Origin: Hypoxylon rubiginosum
Taxonomy: Eukaryota > Ascomycota > Sordariomycetes > Xylariales > Hypoxylaceae
Direction of reading: 5' to 3'
NCBI GenBank assembly: GCA_902806565.1
Contig: CADCXA010000058.1
Span: forward strand, 1-64,000
DNA: 64,000 nt
Part shown: positions 52,049-63,237 of the stretch, piece after piece
Numbering within the stretch: position 1 is the stretch's first letter
Layout of the letters: each line of letters starts with the position of its first letter
Notes under the pieces: model-generated
Database searches by the model: none
Told to the model about the DNA's origin: nothing
The model's input: the letters and a program-made list of their open reading frames with translations, nothing else
Position numbers and translations under genes: made by a program

Positions 52049-53016
52049 AGTATCGTATTCATACCTGCTTGGTACTTAGACGGGCAGTGAAGGAGCTGTC
52101 TTGAGCTGATATGCACATAATTGAGAATCGTATCCGTGGGTATTCTGTAGGTGTCGGGGTTTGGGAGATAGGCAATAGGCAATAATCTGAGCTGTGGCTG
52201 AATATGGGCGTATTGGATCGAATCCCTGACTTATCAGTGGTATATTAAGAATAGATAGGGGATATGGACATGTTCCCCTGGTATCGATACCGGTATCGTG
52301 CTCCCGTTTGGTTCTACGCTACCGCTGTACGCCCGGTGGCGTGTCTAGTCAAATCTTCATGGAAAACGATACCCAGTCAGTCAGTCCGGCACCAGATAAT
52401 TCTAGAGAGCCACGACTCTATGGGATGTTTATTTTTAAATGGCGAGATATCGCCAGTGGTGTGTAGCATGGTCAGTGTAGCATGGTCAGTGTAGCATGGT
52501 CAGTGTAGCATGGTCAGTGTAGCATGGTCAATGTAGCATGGTCAGTGTAGCAGATTCAGTGCGTAGCATGCGTACATCTAGCTCCTTGTCCAAAGGCCTC
52601 CACGCCTACTATAAAAGATCGCCGAAGCGAAAGCTGAAGCCGTGATCTACAGAGACAGAATCAATGGCATCTGATGATGTATGCAGTGACGCCCGTAAGA
52701 CGGGTTTCGTAAGTCCGGCCAACAAATCAAATCTCACAGACGAGACGGGGATTACCGGAATGAGATCCCTCAGCAGGCGGTGCATTTGTGCGACCGCATT
52801 GACGATTACGGGATTACGGGCTGCTTACGTCCCAAGAAGCCAAGCCTAGATCTTCACACTTCACACCTTCATCTTGTCATCTTGTCAGCCTCTATCTATA
52901 TCCCATACCCACCGTCGACCGTCGACAATGCCGTTCTTCATAGATTTGAGGTGTAACTCCACGCCATTCAGATATAACGATACACGCGTGCGACCACCGG
53001 TATCCACCCGCTGACC
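52049..53016. other. Intergenic, AGCATGGTCAGTGT minisatellite
   Basis: 52461-52560 has about seven copies of the 14-bp unit AGCATGGTCAGTGT. The rest shows no gene. 52.86-53.01 kb is the likely leader of the next gene. Confidence 0.55.
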
Positions 53017-54355
53017 ATGGCCAACTTAGAGACTTCGATTCTCATAGGCATATGGTTTATGGTGGGAGTATCTCTTTTCGCTCTACTCCTGAGATTTTAC
53101 TGCAGGCTCTCGCGACAGCGGTCATTATGGTGAGTCCCGTCGGCGAGCCGAAATTGTGTAAATTGTGTATTTTGTGATCTAACAAGAATAGGTGGGACGA
53201 TTATGTGCTTACAGCTTCCTGGGTATGCCCCCAACAAGCGACAAGCTTGGGTCAAAGACAACGTACCTAGATATTTACCTTCGTGGGTTAGGTCATGGCA
53301 GCGACTGCCGGAGGATTCATCAGCGCCTTTGCCTCGCCAGGCTCGGGCATATCCATTTCGGGCGGTGATAGGATTATGACTTATTTCAACGTCTGCTCCA
53401 TCTTCTGTGGGCTCGCCTCGGCTTGGTCCAAGTCCGCGTTTGCTATTACCTTGCTGCGACTAGAGACTGGACGAGGTCGGTATTTCCTCTGGTACGCCCT
53501 CTTGACCATCAACGCTTCGTATCTTCTGTACGTGATCACGGCTTGGAATAGGCCTTGTGGCGTCCAAGGTAAGGATGACTTGTATATCCCTGGGCCCTGC
53601 TGGAGCTCTACTGCCAAGATGGCTGTGCCTCTTTCCGTCGTAGGTATGTCATCGCGTCTCCTTTTCTCTTAGCGAGATGTCTCCTTTTCTTAGCGAGATG
53701 TCTACTTTTCTTCTCTTGGCGAGATGGCTGACGAAAATGGTCTGACGGAGCAACAGCATATTCGGCTGCCATGGATTTTGCGCTTGCCTTTTTCCCTTGG
53801 AAGATTGTTTGGAAGACGCAGATGAAGAAACAGGAAAAGATCGGAGTGGGGATAGCTATGAGCTTCGGCGTGCTGTATGTCAAGTAGCCCACTCTTGGAT
53901 TCCAACACTTCAAGGTCGCTGACACTTCAAAGAGCTGGCGTGATCGCTATCAAGAGGGTCATCAATATGGTTGGAATGGATTCCGTTGCGTCGTTTTCTT
54001 ACTTCTGTGAGCCATTCCTATCCAAGTACACAAGTACACAAGTACTACGAGCTGCGATCTTGTCGCTAATACGTGATATCCGAACAAAGATGGACGATGC
54101 ATACAATGCGTCTATAACCTGGCGGAGCCTTGCGTAACTATCGTTGCGCAGACGATTCCGAACCTTCGCGTGCTCGTGGTCAGGGATAAGTCGTCACATA
54201 AATCACAACGTGTTAGGTTCCTTCCTATTGCCTTCCGGAAAGGCTCCGGCACGCGAGGTATATCTGGGGAATTGCGATGGCCCGGGTTCCACAACAGGGA
54301 CTCGGCAAAGGATCTGCGCAACTTCGCGGTAGAGAATGGTACACCTCCGGTTTGA
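53017..54355 (+). CDS. PTH11-like rhodopsin-domain integral membrane protein (317 aa, six exons)
   Basis: Exons: 53017-53129, 53192-53222, 53292-53643, 53757-53874, 53933-54006 and 54090-54355 (318 codons with the stop). All introns are GT-AG (62, 69, 113, 58 and 83 nt) with branch-like CTAAC/CTGAC/CTAAT before most acceptors. Key joins read RSLW|WDDYVLTASW|VMAATAGG, LSVV|AYSAAMDFALAFFPW and SFGVL|AGVIAIKR. Hydrophobic segments lie at about 8-26, 42-65, 80-100, 115-135, 155-180, 190-210 and 225-245, and the conserved WDD after the first helix fits the fungal rhodopsin domain family. The last segment (NLAEPCVTIVAQTIPNLRVL) is typical. Some members act as G-protein-coupled receptors; most are uncharacterised. 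The third intron contains a TCTTAGCGAGATGTC repeat. Confidence 0.8.
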
Positions 54356-54722
54356 GGCCATGGCACATGCTGAGGCTAGTTCGTCTTCTGTATCGTTCCG
54401 TCCTCGGCTGTACTTGTCACGTCGAGCTTTGAGCCAAAGGCAAGACGCTGGTTCCGCCGTCCCTAGGGTTCTAGGAAGGAATCGATCAGGAAAAAGAGGG
54501 GATTCCCGTGTTGATCACCGGTTTATAGAATTACACAAGCTGCCGTGTCCGTTCACGATCAAAGTAAACTTCGACTTCGATAATGATAACTCGGGATATA
54601 AGGCGTGGCCATTGATCCGAATACATGGGCAACCCCCGTCCATCATCGCAGCTATGCCCGTATCGTCGGCAAATCCCCCAGGGAATAAGACGAACGATAT
54701 AGCAAAGCCATAGGGTGTAGCT
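54356..54722. other. Intergenic between convergent genes
   Basis: A plus-strand 125-codon frame overlaps the end of the previous gene and has no recognised domain. I see nothing else. Confidence 0.4.
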
Positions 54723-55479
54723 TTACTTGTAGATGAAGCTTATCTCCTCATATACCTTGCCTGTGTCGGTACCCGTAACACCATACGCTAGAGTGATCTT
54801 TTCTACATCGACGAACCCAAGCTTCCTGTAGAACGGAGCTGCCTCGAGGGTGCTTTCTAGGTACGCAGGAACACGTTCACGCTTCGATTGGTCGATTCCC
54901 CATTGGACCATCATAGTTGCTGCGCCTCGTCTCTCGTATGCCGGATCAGTACCAATGAAAGTGAGACCTGCAGGTATGGTAAACTTTTGCTTTTCTTGAT
55001 GTGATAGGCCATAGCCGAGTCAGATACTCACGATAACAAGACGTATTCCCAACGGCACGCGATTGTGCTTGCTCGGCCACCTCAGACCAGTCTTTGACAA
55101 TCTTCAAGTCTGTTCCGGCTGGCCAAATCCAAGAAGGCTCGGTATAGTCCTCTTCAATCGAGACAGGGTGCGCCCATTTTGCAAATGCAATCACTTTTCC
55201 CCTTGGTAGACGTTCACAGCTCGGCTCATGCTCATTTTTACCAACCTCGGCAGCATTACTCGGAGACTCCGGGATTGAGAATCGTATGACAAGAACGGTG
55301 GTTCTTGAATCGTCAATGTCGGCCAATGCCTTCAATTCGATGCTTTTCCGTAACCCGTCCCGAGTTGTCGGGGTGGGGAACTGTGCTAGGAGCATCGCGT
55401 TTGAGCCAAAGACAGCCATATGGATCTCGGCGATCCGAGTAGCATCCTCACATTCAGCAAAGGCCAACGTGAGCGACAT
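54723..55479 (-). CDS. GNAT-family N-acetyltransferase (230 aa, two exons)
   Basis: Exon 1 is 55479-55032, the intron 55031-54968 (64 nt; GTGAGT ... CTGCAG) and exon 2 54967-54723. It is 231 codons with the stop. Start is chosen at MSLTLAFAECEDATRIAEIH, the usual beginning of this fungal group, four codons inside an upstream in-frame ATG. Across the join it reads SCYR|LTFIGTDPAYERRGAATMMVQW, which holds the acetyl-CoA-binding motif A (R-R-G-A-A in place of Q/RxxGxG/A). The last part has the motif B pattern YLESTLEAAPFYRKLGF. Likely cytosolic, substrate unknown. It is convergent with the rhodopsin-domain gene. Confidence 0.85.
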
Positions 55480-56175
55480 TCCGTATACCAAGCCTCATGT
55501 ATAAATAGGCATAAACATAAATAGGCATAAATAGGGGGTTTACGAACGCCTCACTTTCTCCTATCCGACACTCCAAGGTCCCTAGAAGGCGATAAGCGTG
55601 GTTGGAAAAGGTATTACCTACCAGAGACTGTAGCGGAGTATCTAGATCGGACCGTGTTAGAACAATGACTCCGACTTCTAATGAAGAGTTTCTGGTCAAT
55701 ACGTTGCTTGTTGACCCAACGTACCTAGATAGGAGTGGGTGAAGAAATTATCACGATACAAACTTCGTAGTTGGCGCTCTAAAGATGACAACAGATGACA
55801 ATACACGGATCAAGCGTCTATCGAATTACACTCACTAGACGCATATACTGGATTAGCCAGACCACCATCAACCCCACGTTGACAAGCTGAAGGATTATAC
55901 CTAGAATATACCGAGGCACAAAGCCGAAAGACCCACTAGACTTCTAACAAGGTCGTGATATTAAGCAGGACTGATATCAAGCAGGGCCAACCTGACGCTC
56001 ATCGATATCGATATTCATAGACGAATAACTTGACGATGCCATTATCCATTATCGCTGATGCAAAGTTTCCACGATAACCAAGACATACATATCGGGCTAG
56101 CCTTTCATGTCGTTAGGTCTTGTTGAGATGAGCAACTCTACTTCATCACAGTCCTAGTCACAGTCCTAGATTACT
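55480..56175. other. Intergenic between divergent genes, no gene seen
   Basis: 55500-55535 repeats CATAAATAGG(C)ATAAA three times. Nothing else is recognised. The space must hold the promoters of the GNAT and thioesterase-like genes. Confidence 0.4.
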
Positions 56176-57171
56176 ATGGCACCATCATTCGCAGAGGCCA
56201 CAGCCGTCAGGGCCGTAGACTCACACACATACACCGTTAATCTCAACTCCGAGTGGTGTGTAGGTTCAGGTGCGTAGTAGCAAAGTGGAATTGCTTTGTG
56301 CTAGCTACCTGCCAGACAATGCCTTGCTGTACCTAACAAGGATATAGTACCCCATGGCGGTGTAGTGACATCTGTTTTCCTCCGGGTCGCCGCTACACAT
56401 TTCCGTAAAACGCTCACGACACAGAACCAGCCGCATACAGTCTCGCTGCATGTCGAATTCTTACGGCGGACGCAAGAGGGTGCGGCAACTTTGGTGGTCC
56501 GCGACGTCAAGCTTGGCCGTCAGACGTCGACCGTCCACATCTCGCTATCGCAAGAGGGCCGTGAGGAGGTCGTCGGCTACCTCACGCACTCAAATATAGA
56601 TACCGAAAGCGGAATATCGCTAAAGACCCAATGGATCTTACAGCCTGCTCCGCCTCCGTTGCCGGTCGACTTCGCGGTGCTTCTTGCCGGTGGTGAGGAC
56701 CCAAACTGGATCGAGCAGACAGACAAGCCGTTCCCCAAGTTTCGCAAAGTATCCCATCGCGTCCGCACTTTCCTGCCGCGCGCGGGACAGGTGATGCCAG
56801 GCGTAGTCGATCAGTGGCTGCGCCTTGATTCGGGTGAGAAGTTTACAAATGAGAGCATAGGCTTCGTATCCGATAACTTTCCCTCGGTTGTCGACAGCCT
56901 ATGGATTGCAGAACAGAAGGGAAAGCGTCCGCCTTTTTGGTATCCTACGGTGGCCCTCAACTTGGACATCAAGAAGACTCTACCTCTTGATGGTGTCGAG
57001 TGGCTGTTCCTGCGGGTGCGGCCAAAGACCATCAACAACGGACGGATGGACTTGGAGGTCGTCATCTTGGACGTGGCCGGAGAAGTGGTTGCGTTAAGTC
57101 ATCATGTCGTCTTGGTCGTAGGTACTGAGAGGAATATGGCAGCAAGGAGAAACGGACAGACCAAGATTTGA
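56176..57171 (+). CDS. Acyl-CoA thioesterase-like (hot-dog fold) protein (305 aa, two exons)
   Basis: Exon 1 is 56176-56269 (MAPSFAEATAVRAVDSHTY ... SEWCVGS), the intron 56270-56347 (78 nt; GTGCGT, branch CCTAAC, ATAG) and exon 2 56348-57171. It is 306 codons with the stop. The join gives CVGS|VPHGGVVTSVFLRVA, with the conserved HGG and following helix of the thioesterase-like superfamily. Two hot-dog halves are recognisable: residues about 1-125, with SLHVEFLRRTQEG, and about 165-300, with QWLRLDSGEKFTNESIGFVSDNFP and VEWLFLRVRP. Members hydrolyse acyl-CoA or are of unknown use in fungi. No signal peptide. Intact. Confidence 0.85.
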
Positions 57172-58269
57172 CAAGCCCTCATAGATAGGACGAGATACTG
57201 AGAATGATTAATAGCTATCAGACACGTTAGTATCGAGTTGCTATGTGCTTTGGAAGAGGGAGGCTCACTACGTTTCTACCTTTGAAGGCCTACCCACCTA
57301 CCTACCTATCTACATCTGCCTACCTACTTACTGGTAGGTACTCTGTACCCAGGTCCAGTTCGGTAACTCTGCAGCAAGGCTGTTCTGCTGATACCTTCTT
57401 CCAACTCCTACCTAGCCATCCTTATGGTTTGCCTTGTTCAAATATTTAATCTCCTTCGCATCCGGACGACTATCTGCATACTTTCATCAACAAATTCAGA
57501 CGTTACGGGTACATAGTCGAAGGAGCCATACTGCAAGATGACCTACCTACCTCATACAAGTACCTAGAGTGTCTCATCAGCCAACCAAATGTTGAACAAA
57601 AGGCTCAAGTGACCTTGGACTTGTGACGTTGATCAGTATCGGTTATCTTCATACCATGCAGATACCGTGTACCACAAATACCGCGTGCCATAGATACCTA
57701 GCAGACAGGCAACAGACCAGAGGCAAGAGACAAGGGACAGGCGACAGGCAAGAGACAGGCAAGAGACAGGCAAGAGACAGGCAACAGACGAGGGATAGCA
57801 GACAACAGGTAAACGAGACGGACGAGACGGACGGGTCGGATGCGGGTAGCCATGATATTGGATAAAGCGATATGAAATAAATAGGTTAGACTCCGTATTC
57901 TATTTCGGGAATGTGGAGTCTCGGCGCGATTTCCACCAATCAGCAGTTCGTTAGGTACCAAAACACGCGTCGGTACGGAGCCCGCGGATATCTTAGGTAC
58001 CCAAGTACCCATACTACCCTACCATTTAGCTCCTATTAACTCGGAACTCTTGGAATTTCTTCAAGCTTTCCCAATTCTACTATTTCTATAATCCCCCCCC
58101 TTCAGAACTTCTATATGCCTTATGCCGTGGGCAATCTGAGGATCGTGTAGAGAATCTCGTAGTAAATAAATTCCTTTTTACTTCAGCAGCATTGATTTTT
58201 TTGTCGCTTGTCCTTTTCCTTTTTGTTCTTCTCGTCACTCACTACTGTTATTCGGCGCCAAACTTGCCC
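57172..58269. other. Intergenic 1.1 kb, GACAGGCAAGA minisatellite
   Basis: 57708-57800 contains repeats of GACAGGCAAGA. 57293-57330 is a CTAC microsatellite. No gene seen. The 3' end is the leader of the sphingosine kinase gene, with a C9 run near 58090. Confidence 0.45.
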
Positions 58270-59992
58270 ATGGCCATGGCTGAACCTGTCCCTGTCCATG
58301 TCGCTGGTAGTTCTGCTCCGGAAACCCAGTCGGCCGCTAGCAATGTTCTCCTCTTTCCCAGAGGCGTGTCTCTCGCTCTTGCGGGTGATTCCCTCGTCGT
58401 AAAAGGTATCCGAGCATCAGTTTCGTCCTAGAACCCGACCGAAAGCTAACGTGTCGTCGCGACGTGCTAGATAGAACCCAGGCGAGGTGTCATCGATCCA
58501 AACTCTGCGGAATCTCCGTTGGAGACCCCCCTGCCGAATTCTCCGTCCCCTTCTATAACGTCCTCTGGACAGAAGTTACCGACACGGGATCGTTGACCAT
58601 CGACTATGCCCTCGCCATCTCCAAGAAACACTTCCGCATCTGCACCCTCACGTATCCCCTCGGCGAACAGACTTCCGAGGTAGTCAAATGGAGCAATACC
58701 CTCTTGATGCGAGCGTACGGACCCGCCCAACGTCGCAAGCGTGCCAAGGTATTGGTCAATCCGTACTCGGGACCGGGAGGGGCCGACAAGATTTGGGAGC
58801 ACGAGGTGAAGCCGCTGTTCGAGGCTGCACGCATGTCTCTAGATGTGGTCCGGACCAAGTTCTCTGGGGAGGCCGTCGGGATATGCGAAAATCTCGATCT
58901 CGACTCGTACGACGTGGTAATACCTTGCTCCGGCGACGGCTTGCCCTATGAGTGCATCAATGGCTTGGGCAAGCGGTCGGACGCCCGCAAGGCCTTGCGT
59001 CAGCTAGCGATAGCTCACATCCCTTGCGGGAGCGGTAACGCCATGAGCTGCAACTTGAACGGCACGCACAGGCCGAGCATAGCGGCTCTTGCCATCATCA
59101 AAGGCGTAAGGACGCCGTTTGACCTCATGAGCATCACGCAGGGTAACACGCGGACCCTTAGTTTCTTGAGCCAGTCGGTCGGCATTATAGCGGAATGTGA
59201 CCTAGGAACGGAACACCTTCGCTGGCTAGGCGCTGCGCGATTTCATGTCGGTCTCGCGCAGAGGGTATTCAGCAAGAAGCTATATCCGTGCGACATTTCG
59301 ATGAAGGTAGAGATGTCGGAGAAGACGGATATCAAGGCGCATTATAAGCGGGAACGAACAGAGAGCGTCTACACCATGCGAAAGGAGAAGGACGGAGAGA
59401 GAGAAGCATCCCTGACGGGCGAATCTACCACGACCGAGTCGACAATTACGGGAGACGGGTTACCACCGTTGAAGTTTGGCACGATCAATGACAAGGTCCC
59501 CGATGATTGGGAGACTGCTTCGTATGATAGATTGGGCAATTTCTATTGCGGAAACGTAAGCATTGAACCCCTATTTTGGAGTGTCCCTATTTTGGGTGTC
59601 CCCCTATCTTGAGTCGTAGTTCCTCGGCTAACGCGTAACAGATGGCCTGGATGGCGCCCGATGCCAACTTTTTCACGGCCGCTTGTCCCAACGATGGGTT
59701 AATGGATGTCGTGTTCAACGACGGTGACATCTCGGCGGCTAAGTATGTAGAGCTTTTGACATCGGTTGAGACTGGTCATTTCTTCGACAATCCTCATGTA
59801 ACGTATCGGAAAGTTTCCGCATATCGTTTCACTCCTCGTAACCAGGAGGACGGATACATCAGCATCGACGGTGAGCACGTCCCATTCGAGCCTTTCCAGG
59901 TCGAAATCCATCAGGGACTCGGCACTGTCTTGTCGAGAAATGGGAAATACGAAGCCGCTGGCCCGTTGGGTTGGGAGAAGGCCAACGTATAA
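58270..59992 (+). CDS. Sphingosine kinase / LCB4-like lipid kinase (523 aa, three exons)
   Basis: Exons 58270-58405, 58471-59555 and 59642-59992 (524 codons with the stop). Introns are 65 nt (GTATCC, branch GCTAAC, CTAG) and 86 nt (GTAAGC, branch GCTAAC, ACAG). Joins read DSLVVK|DRTQARCHRSK and NFYCGN|MAWMAPDANF. Sphingosine kinase blocks appear in order. C1 is VLVNPYSGPGGADKIW (about 140). C2 is PCSGDGLPYECINGL (about 195), the nucleotide-binding SGDG. C3 is IPCGSGNAMSCNL (about 233). C4 is SQSVGIIAECDLGTEHLRWLG, holding the Asp of the lipid site. C5 is NDGLMDVV with DGYISIDGEHVPFEPF near the end. It phosphorylates long-chain bases such as dihydrosphingosine or phytosphingosine using ATP. 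All motifs look intact. Confidence 0.92.
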
Positions 59993-60339
59993 ACTCCAAG
60001 GTAGAATCGTGGGGAGAAAGGATGCGCGTACGTTTTGAGATACCCCAAAAATAGTAATAGAAGTACAAACTTGTCCTATAAAGTAGTAGCCCGTGTTGTG
60101 ATTTATGTATATTTTTATGGGCAGTTCGATTCGTTTATTGCTCCCCGTCCGGAAGACTAGAAGGCATATTTCCAGTCCCTAGGTATACCATCCGTGATCC
60201 GTCCGTGATCCGTCCGTAAATCCGTTCGTGAATACGCCCAAACTCCAACTTTAGCGATACGATCAATGCAATGGTGAGGGTGAAGGTGAAGACGAAGGTG
60301 ACAAAGGTGACGGTGACGGGAGGAAATATCTCGTATTGC
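59993..60339. other. Intergenic between convergent genes
   Basis: 3' regions of two convergent genes. 60190-60235 repeats CCGTCCGTGAT. 60270-60320 is a GGTGAAGGTGA-type repeat. No gene seen. Confidence 0.4.
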
Positions 60340-61238
60340 TTAGTCTTCGAATCCATCCCAGCTATCCTGACCGTCGCGACCGTCGTCGCGGCCGGCCATG
60401 TCAAGATCTGACAAAGCAGAAGTATTCCACGGCAGTCGGTCGTCGGTCAACGACTCCTTGGTTCTCATCCGTACGGGCTTGCAAGTTGACTTGGTCTGTA
60501 CCTCCACGATCCTTCGTATCTTGTCCAGAAATTGTACTTTCCCATTCTTGTCGTTAGCACCATCTTCGCTATCCGGATCAAGTAGCTCAAGCTTTTCCAC
60601 CTCGTCAACCCATATATCGATTACGTGTAATCGCAAGCCGACGGGAACTTTCGATAGGTCACCTGTTGACTCGAATGGCCATTCCTCTAGCAGACGTAGC
60701 ATGCCATCCGCGCGAGCATCGGTCCAAGCTCCCTCTTTCTTCCCCTTCTTACCATCCCCGACCCAGGCTAGACTGGCACCGAATACGCGTCGTACTAACA
60801 AGAGATACTTTTCCATGCGCAAAACATCGATAGCAGTCCACTCGCGGGCGAGGGTGGCCCAAAAGGCGCGTAAGAAGGGGATTACGACGGCGCCTTCGTC
60901 ATCGCTCGGGGTGGGTAGGATAGACAAAAGGCCTGCCAGTTCGGTGCAGAGATTCTGCTGCGGAATAGGACGGTCACACATCCAGACGCTGTAGAAGAGG
61001 CCTTTCCATAACTTTAGGTAATCGAGGTCTGTCAGCTTTCGTGCGGTCGTAGGCGCCGAGAGGAACGTGCGGAGGGTGCTGAGCGCCGAAGTACGTATTT
61101 TTCGGTCTATATTGCGACTCTATGGTAAGCCTCTAATACGATCATCGCGGTTGGATTCGGACAGGTGAGGGAATGAAGTGACGAACCACTGGACGCGAGA
61201 TGCTTGATGAAGGGCATATTCCCTTCGTTAGCCGCCAT
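60340..61238 (-). CDS. RRP1: Rrp1/Nop52-family rRNA-processing protein (272 aa, two exons)
   Basis: Exon 1 is 61238-61187 (MAANEGNMPFIKHLASS), the intron 61186-61107 (80 nt; GTTCGT ... ATAG) and exon 2 61106-60340. It is 273 codons with the stop. The join gives ASSD|RKIRTSALSTLRTFLSAPT, followed by LDYLKLWKGLFYSVWMCDRP, the hallmark opening of Rrp1/Nop52. Later blocks are LLSILPTP, FLRAFWATLAREWTAIDVLR and VPVGLRLHVIDIWVDE. Length matches yeast Rrp1 (about 278 aa). It is nucleolar and needed for 27S pre-rRNA processing to 25S and 5.8S in the 60S subunit pathway. As an essential core gene it marks this part of the window as ordinary chromosome arm. The C-terminus is a short acidic/Asp-Gly tail. 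Confidence 0.92.
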
Positions 61239-61708
61239 TATGGGAGAATCGCCGTCGAGACGGTCGGGTAGTACGGAGGTATGTGAGTATGGTCGTATAA
61301 TAACCAAGTAACGTCCTTCTATGCAGCTTGGAGCACACACGCTTCATGCCACTACCCAGGTATTGCGAATGAAGACGGAAACAATTTTTCTAAGAATAAA
61401 AAAAAAATCTATACCCATGTCCCGCACCCCGCCAGGTCCACTATATCCACCCTATCAGCCTGTGGCGCCTCGAACCCCGTTCCAGGGATCTGGGCTGCTG
61501 GGATTACCCCTCTCGTCTCCCCGCATTCTGCATTCTTACTACATTGTACATACAACCCCCTTTACATACAACCCTTTACATACGACCCCCTTTATACAAC
61601 CCCTATGTTCACCTTTCGACGACTCTGCGATTCCGTATTTCGTTCGAAATAACTCCTAGATTATCTCAACACATACGTACTAATAGAGAGTCGGAATCCA
61701 AGACTTAC
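61239..61708. other. Intergenic, no gene seen
   Basis: Contains the leader of the RRP1 gene and a TACATACAACCCCCTTTA-like repeat at 61545-61605. No gene. Confidence 0.4.
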
Positions 61709-62332
61709 CTAGACTTCAGCCATAATTCTTCCAGCCCGGACCTGACTTTTCGATATAGCAGTGGTAACAACGTAATGGCAACACCGCAGTGCAATAGATG
61801 CAATGGCCAAGCCGAATAGAGCAAGGCAGTTTGTCGCCAGATGATCGTAGCCTTCGGCATCAAAGTATACCCACCAACCCCAGCTGCAGTAAGCTATGAG
61901 ACATGCCAAGATGATGGCAAAAAGTCCAAGAGCATTTCTCACGAGAAATGCAAAGAATGAGGCGCAACCAAAAAGAAAGCACTTTTTCGAAAGACGTGGG
62001 CCGTTCGTAGTGTAGTTGAAGTAGAAGAGGCAGGGAAAGTATAGGCCGATAACCGAGAGTCCCGCGAGGACCGCGGAGGTGACGAGGTAAGCAAAGACTT
62101 CGTTCGCGGTGATCAAGTCCGATTCCATTTCATTCTCGATAAAGTACGGGCGTAAATCTTTGATGACAAACGTTGCAAAGTACCCAAATGCTCCAGTTTG
62201 GCAACCAACGAGTATGATATAAACAATGATCAAGGATAACCATAACGAGGTAGCCATGGTGCTATTGTAGTTGATATCCCGAGAATTGGGTTTGTCGCTG
62301 TGAGGTATCTTCGAGAACAGGGCAAGATTCAT
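61709..62332 (-). CDS. Four-helix integral membrane protein, unknown (207 aa)
   Basis: Start taken at the ATG at 62332 (MNLALFSKIPHS); the frame extends upstream only from a TTG. Single exon. Hydrophobic segments, counted from this start, lie at about 28-50 (LWLSLIIVYIILVGC), 76-104 (VFAYLVTSAVLAGLSVIGLYF), 118-150 (FLFGCASFFAFLVRNALGLFA, running into FAIILACLIAYCSWGWW) and 165-185 (LALFGLAIASIALRC). There is no signal peptide and no domain I recognise. It resembles the many small tetra-spanning proteins of fungi. It lies between RRP1 and a methyltransferase gene with no sign of co-regulation. Confidence 0.6.
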   Translation of the reverse strand: MNLALFSKIPHSDKPNSRDINYNSTMATSLWLSLIIVYIILVGCQTGAFGYFATFVIKDLRPYFIENEMESDLITANEVFAYLVTSAVLAGLSVIGLYFPCLFYFNYTTNGPRLSKKCFLFGCASFFAFLVRNALGLFAIILACLIAYCSWGWWVYFDAEGYDHLATNCLALFGLAIASIALRCCHYVVTTAISKSQVRAGRIMAEV

Positions 62333-63237
62333 AGAGGTTAGAGTGTGAAATGCTTTGGCTGTGAGGGAAGTTGCTAGAAATTTTCGAAGCAAGAAATATT
62401 CCTTACGAAGGTCTTGTCACTGTCAAGTTGGATACGTAAAGACACTTGGGTACGTAAGTAGTGAGGAGGACGAAGATGAAAAGCGTGACTCGATAGGGGG
62501 TTGTTTGCGCGGCGAACTCATCTACTTGGGTACCTTGTTAATTGCTGCAGAATCCACAGCATGATACTTCAACTATTTCTATATAATAGAATTAAGTGGC
62601 TTTAGTCTTCACTGCCTTTTGCTAAGGTCGCACATCCAAATCTTAGAAGTCTAAAGATAGGAGTGGTCTAATCGTGATGGAGGACATTTCTACCGACACT
62701 CATCTAGCATCTACGAGCCTTCGACCTATATCACTCGCTATAGTATGGTGCTCATCTTGGAGTATCTATATATCGTCGCCTTGTACGAGAGGCTAGGCAC
62801 GCGTCGGGACTCTTGCTCGTAAAGCTTCTACTCCTATTCGCATTCTAGGTTTCCTCAAAGTTCCCAATGACCTTGTTTCAAGCGGTTAGGTAGGCAGGGA
62901 GATATCGTGATTCACATGACGGTATGTTCTGCCCAAGTGTTGGAGCTCCACCGTGGCGACGTTATGCCCGACACGAAAGATACGTACAATAGTGAATGTA
63001 TGAAGGGCAGTCCCTGAGATTCTAGAGCTGACGTGCTCCCCCGACTTGCTACCTTAATGCGACTATGATCACGAGACTGAACCGTCCATCTCCCGTTGTC
63101 TCCCGTTGTACCGAACTGAGCGATTGATCCAAGAACCAACAGCAGTCTCAATTTATTTACGCGTTCGTGATAGTCAGACATCACGGTCCAAAAGTAATAC
63201 TCTACATGTATCGCCCTCCCATTACGAGCCATAATAC
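62333..63237. other. Intergenic 0.9 kb, no gene seen
   Basis: Frames of about 100 codons at 62912-63232 and 63167-63469 lack domains; the second is antisense to the methyltransferase gene. Nothing else is recognised. Confidence 0.4.
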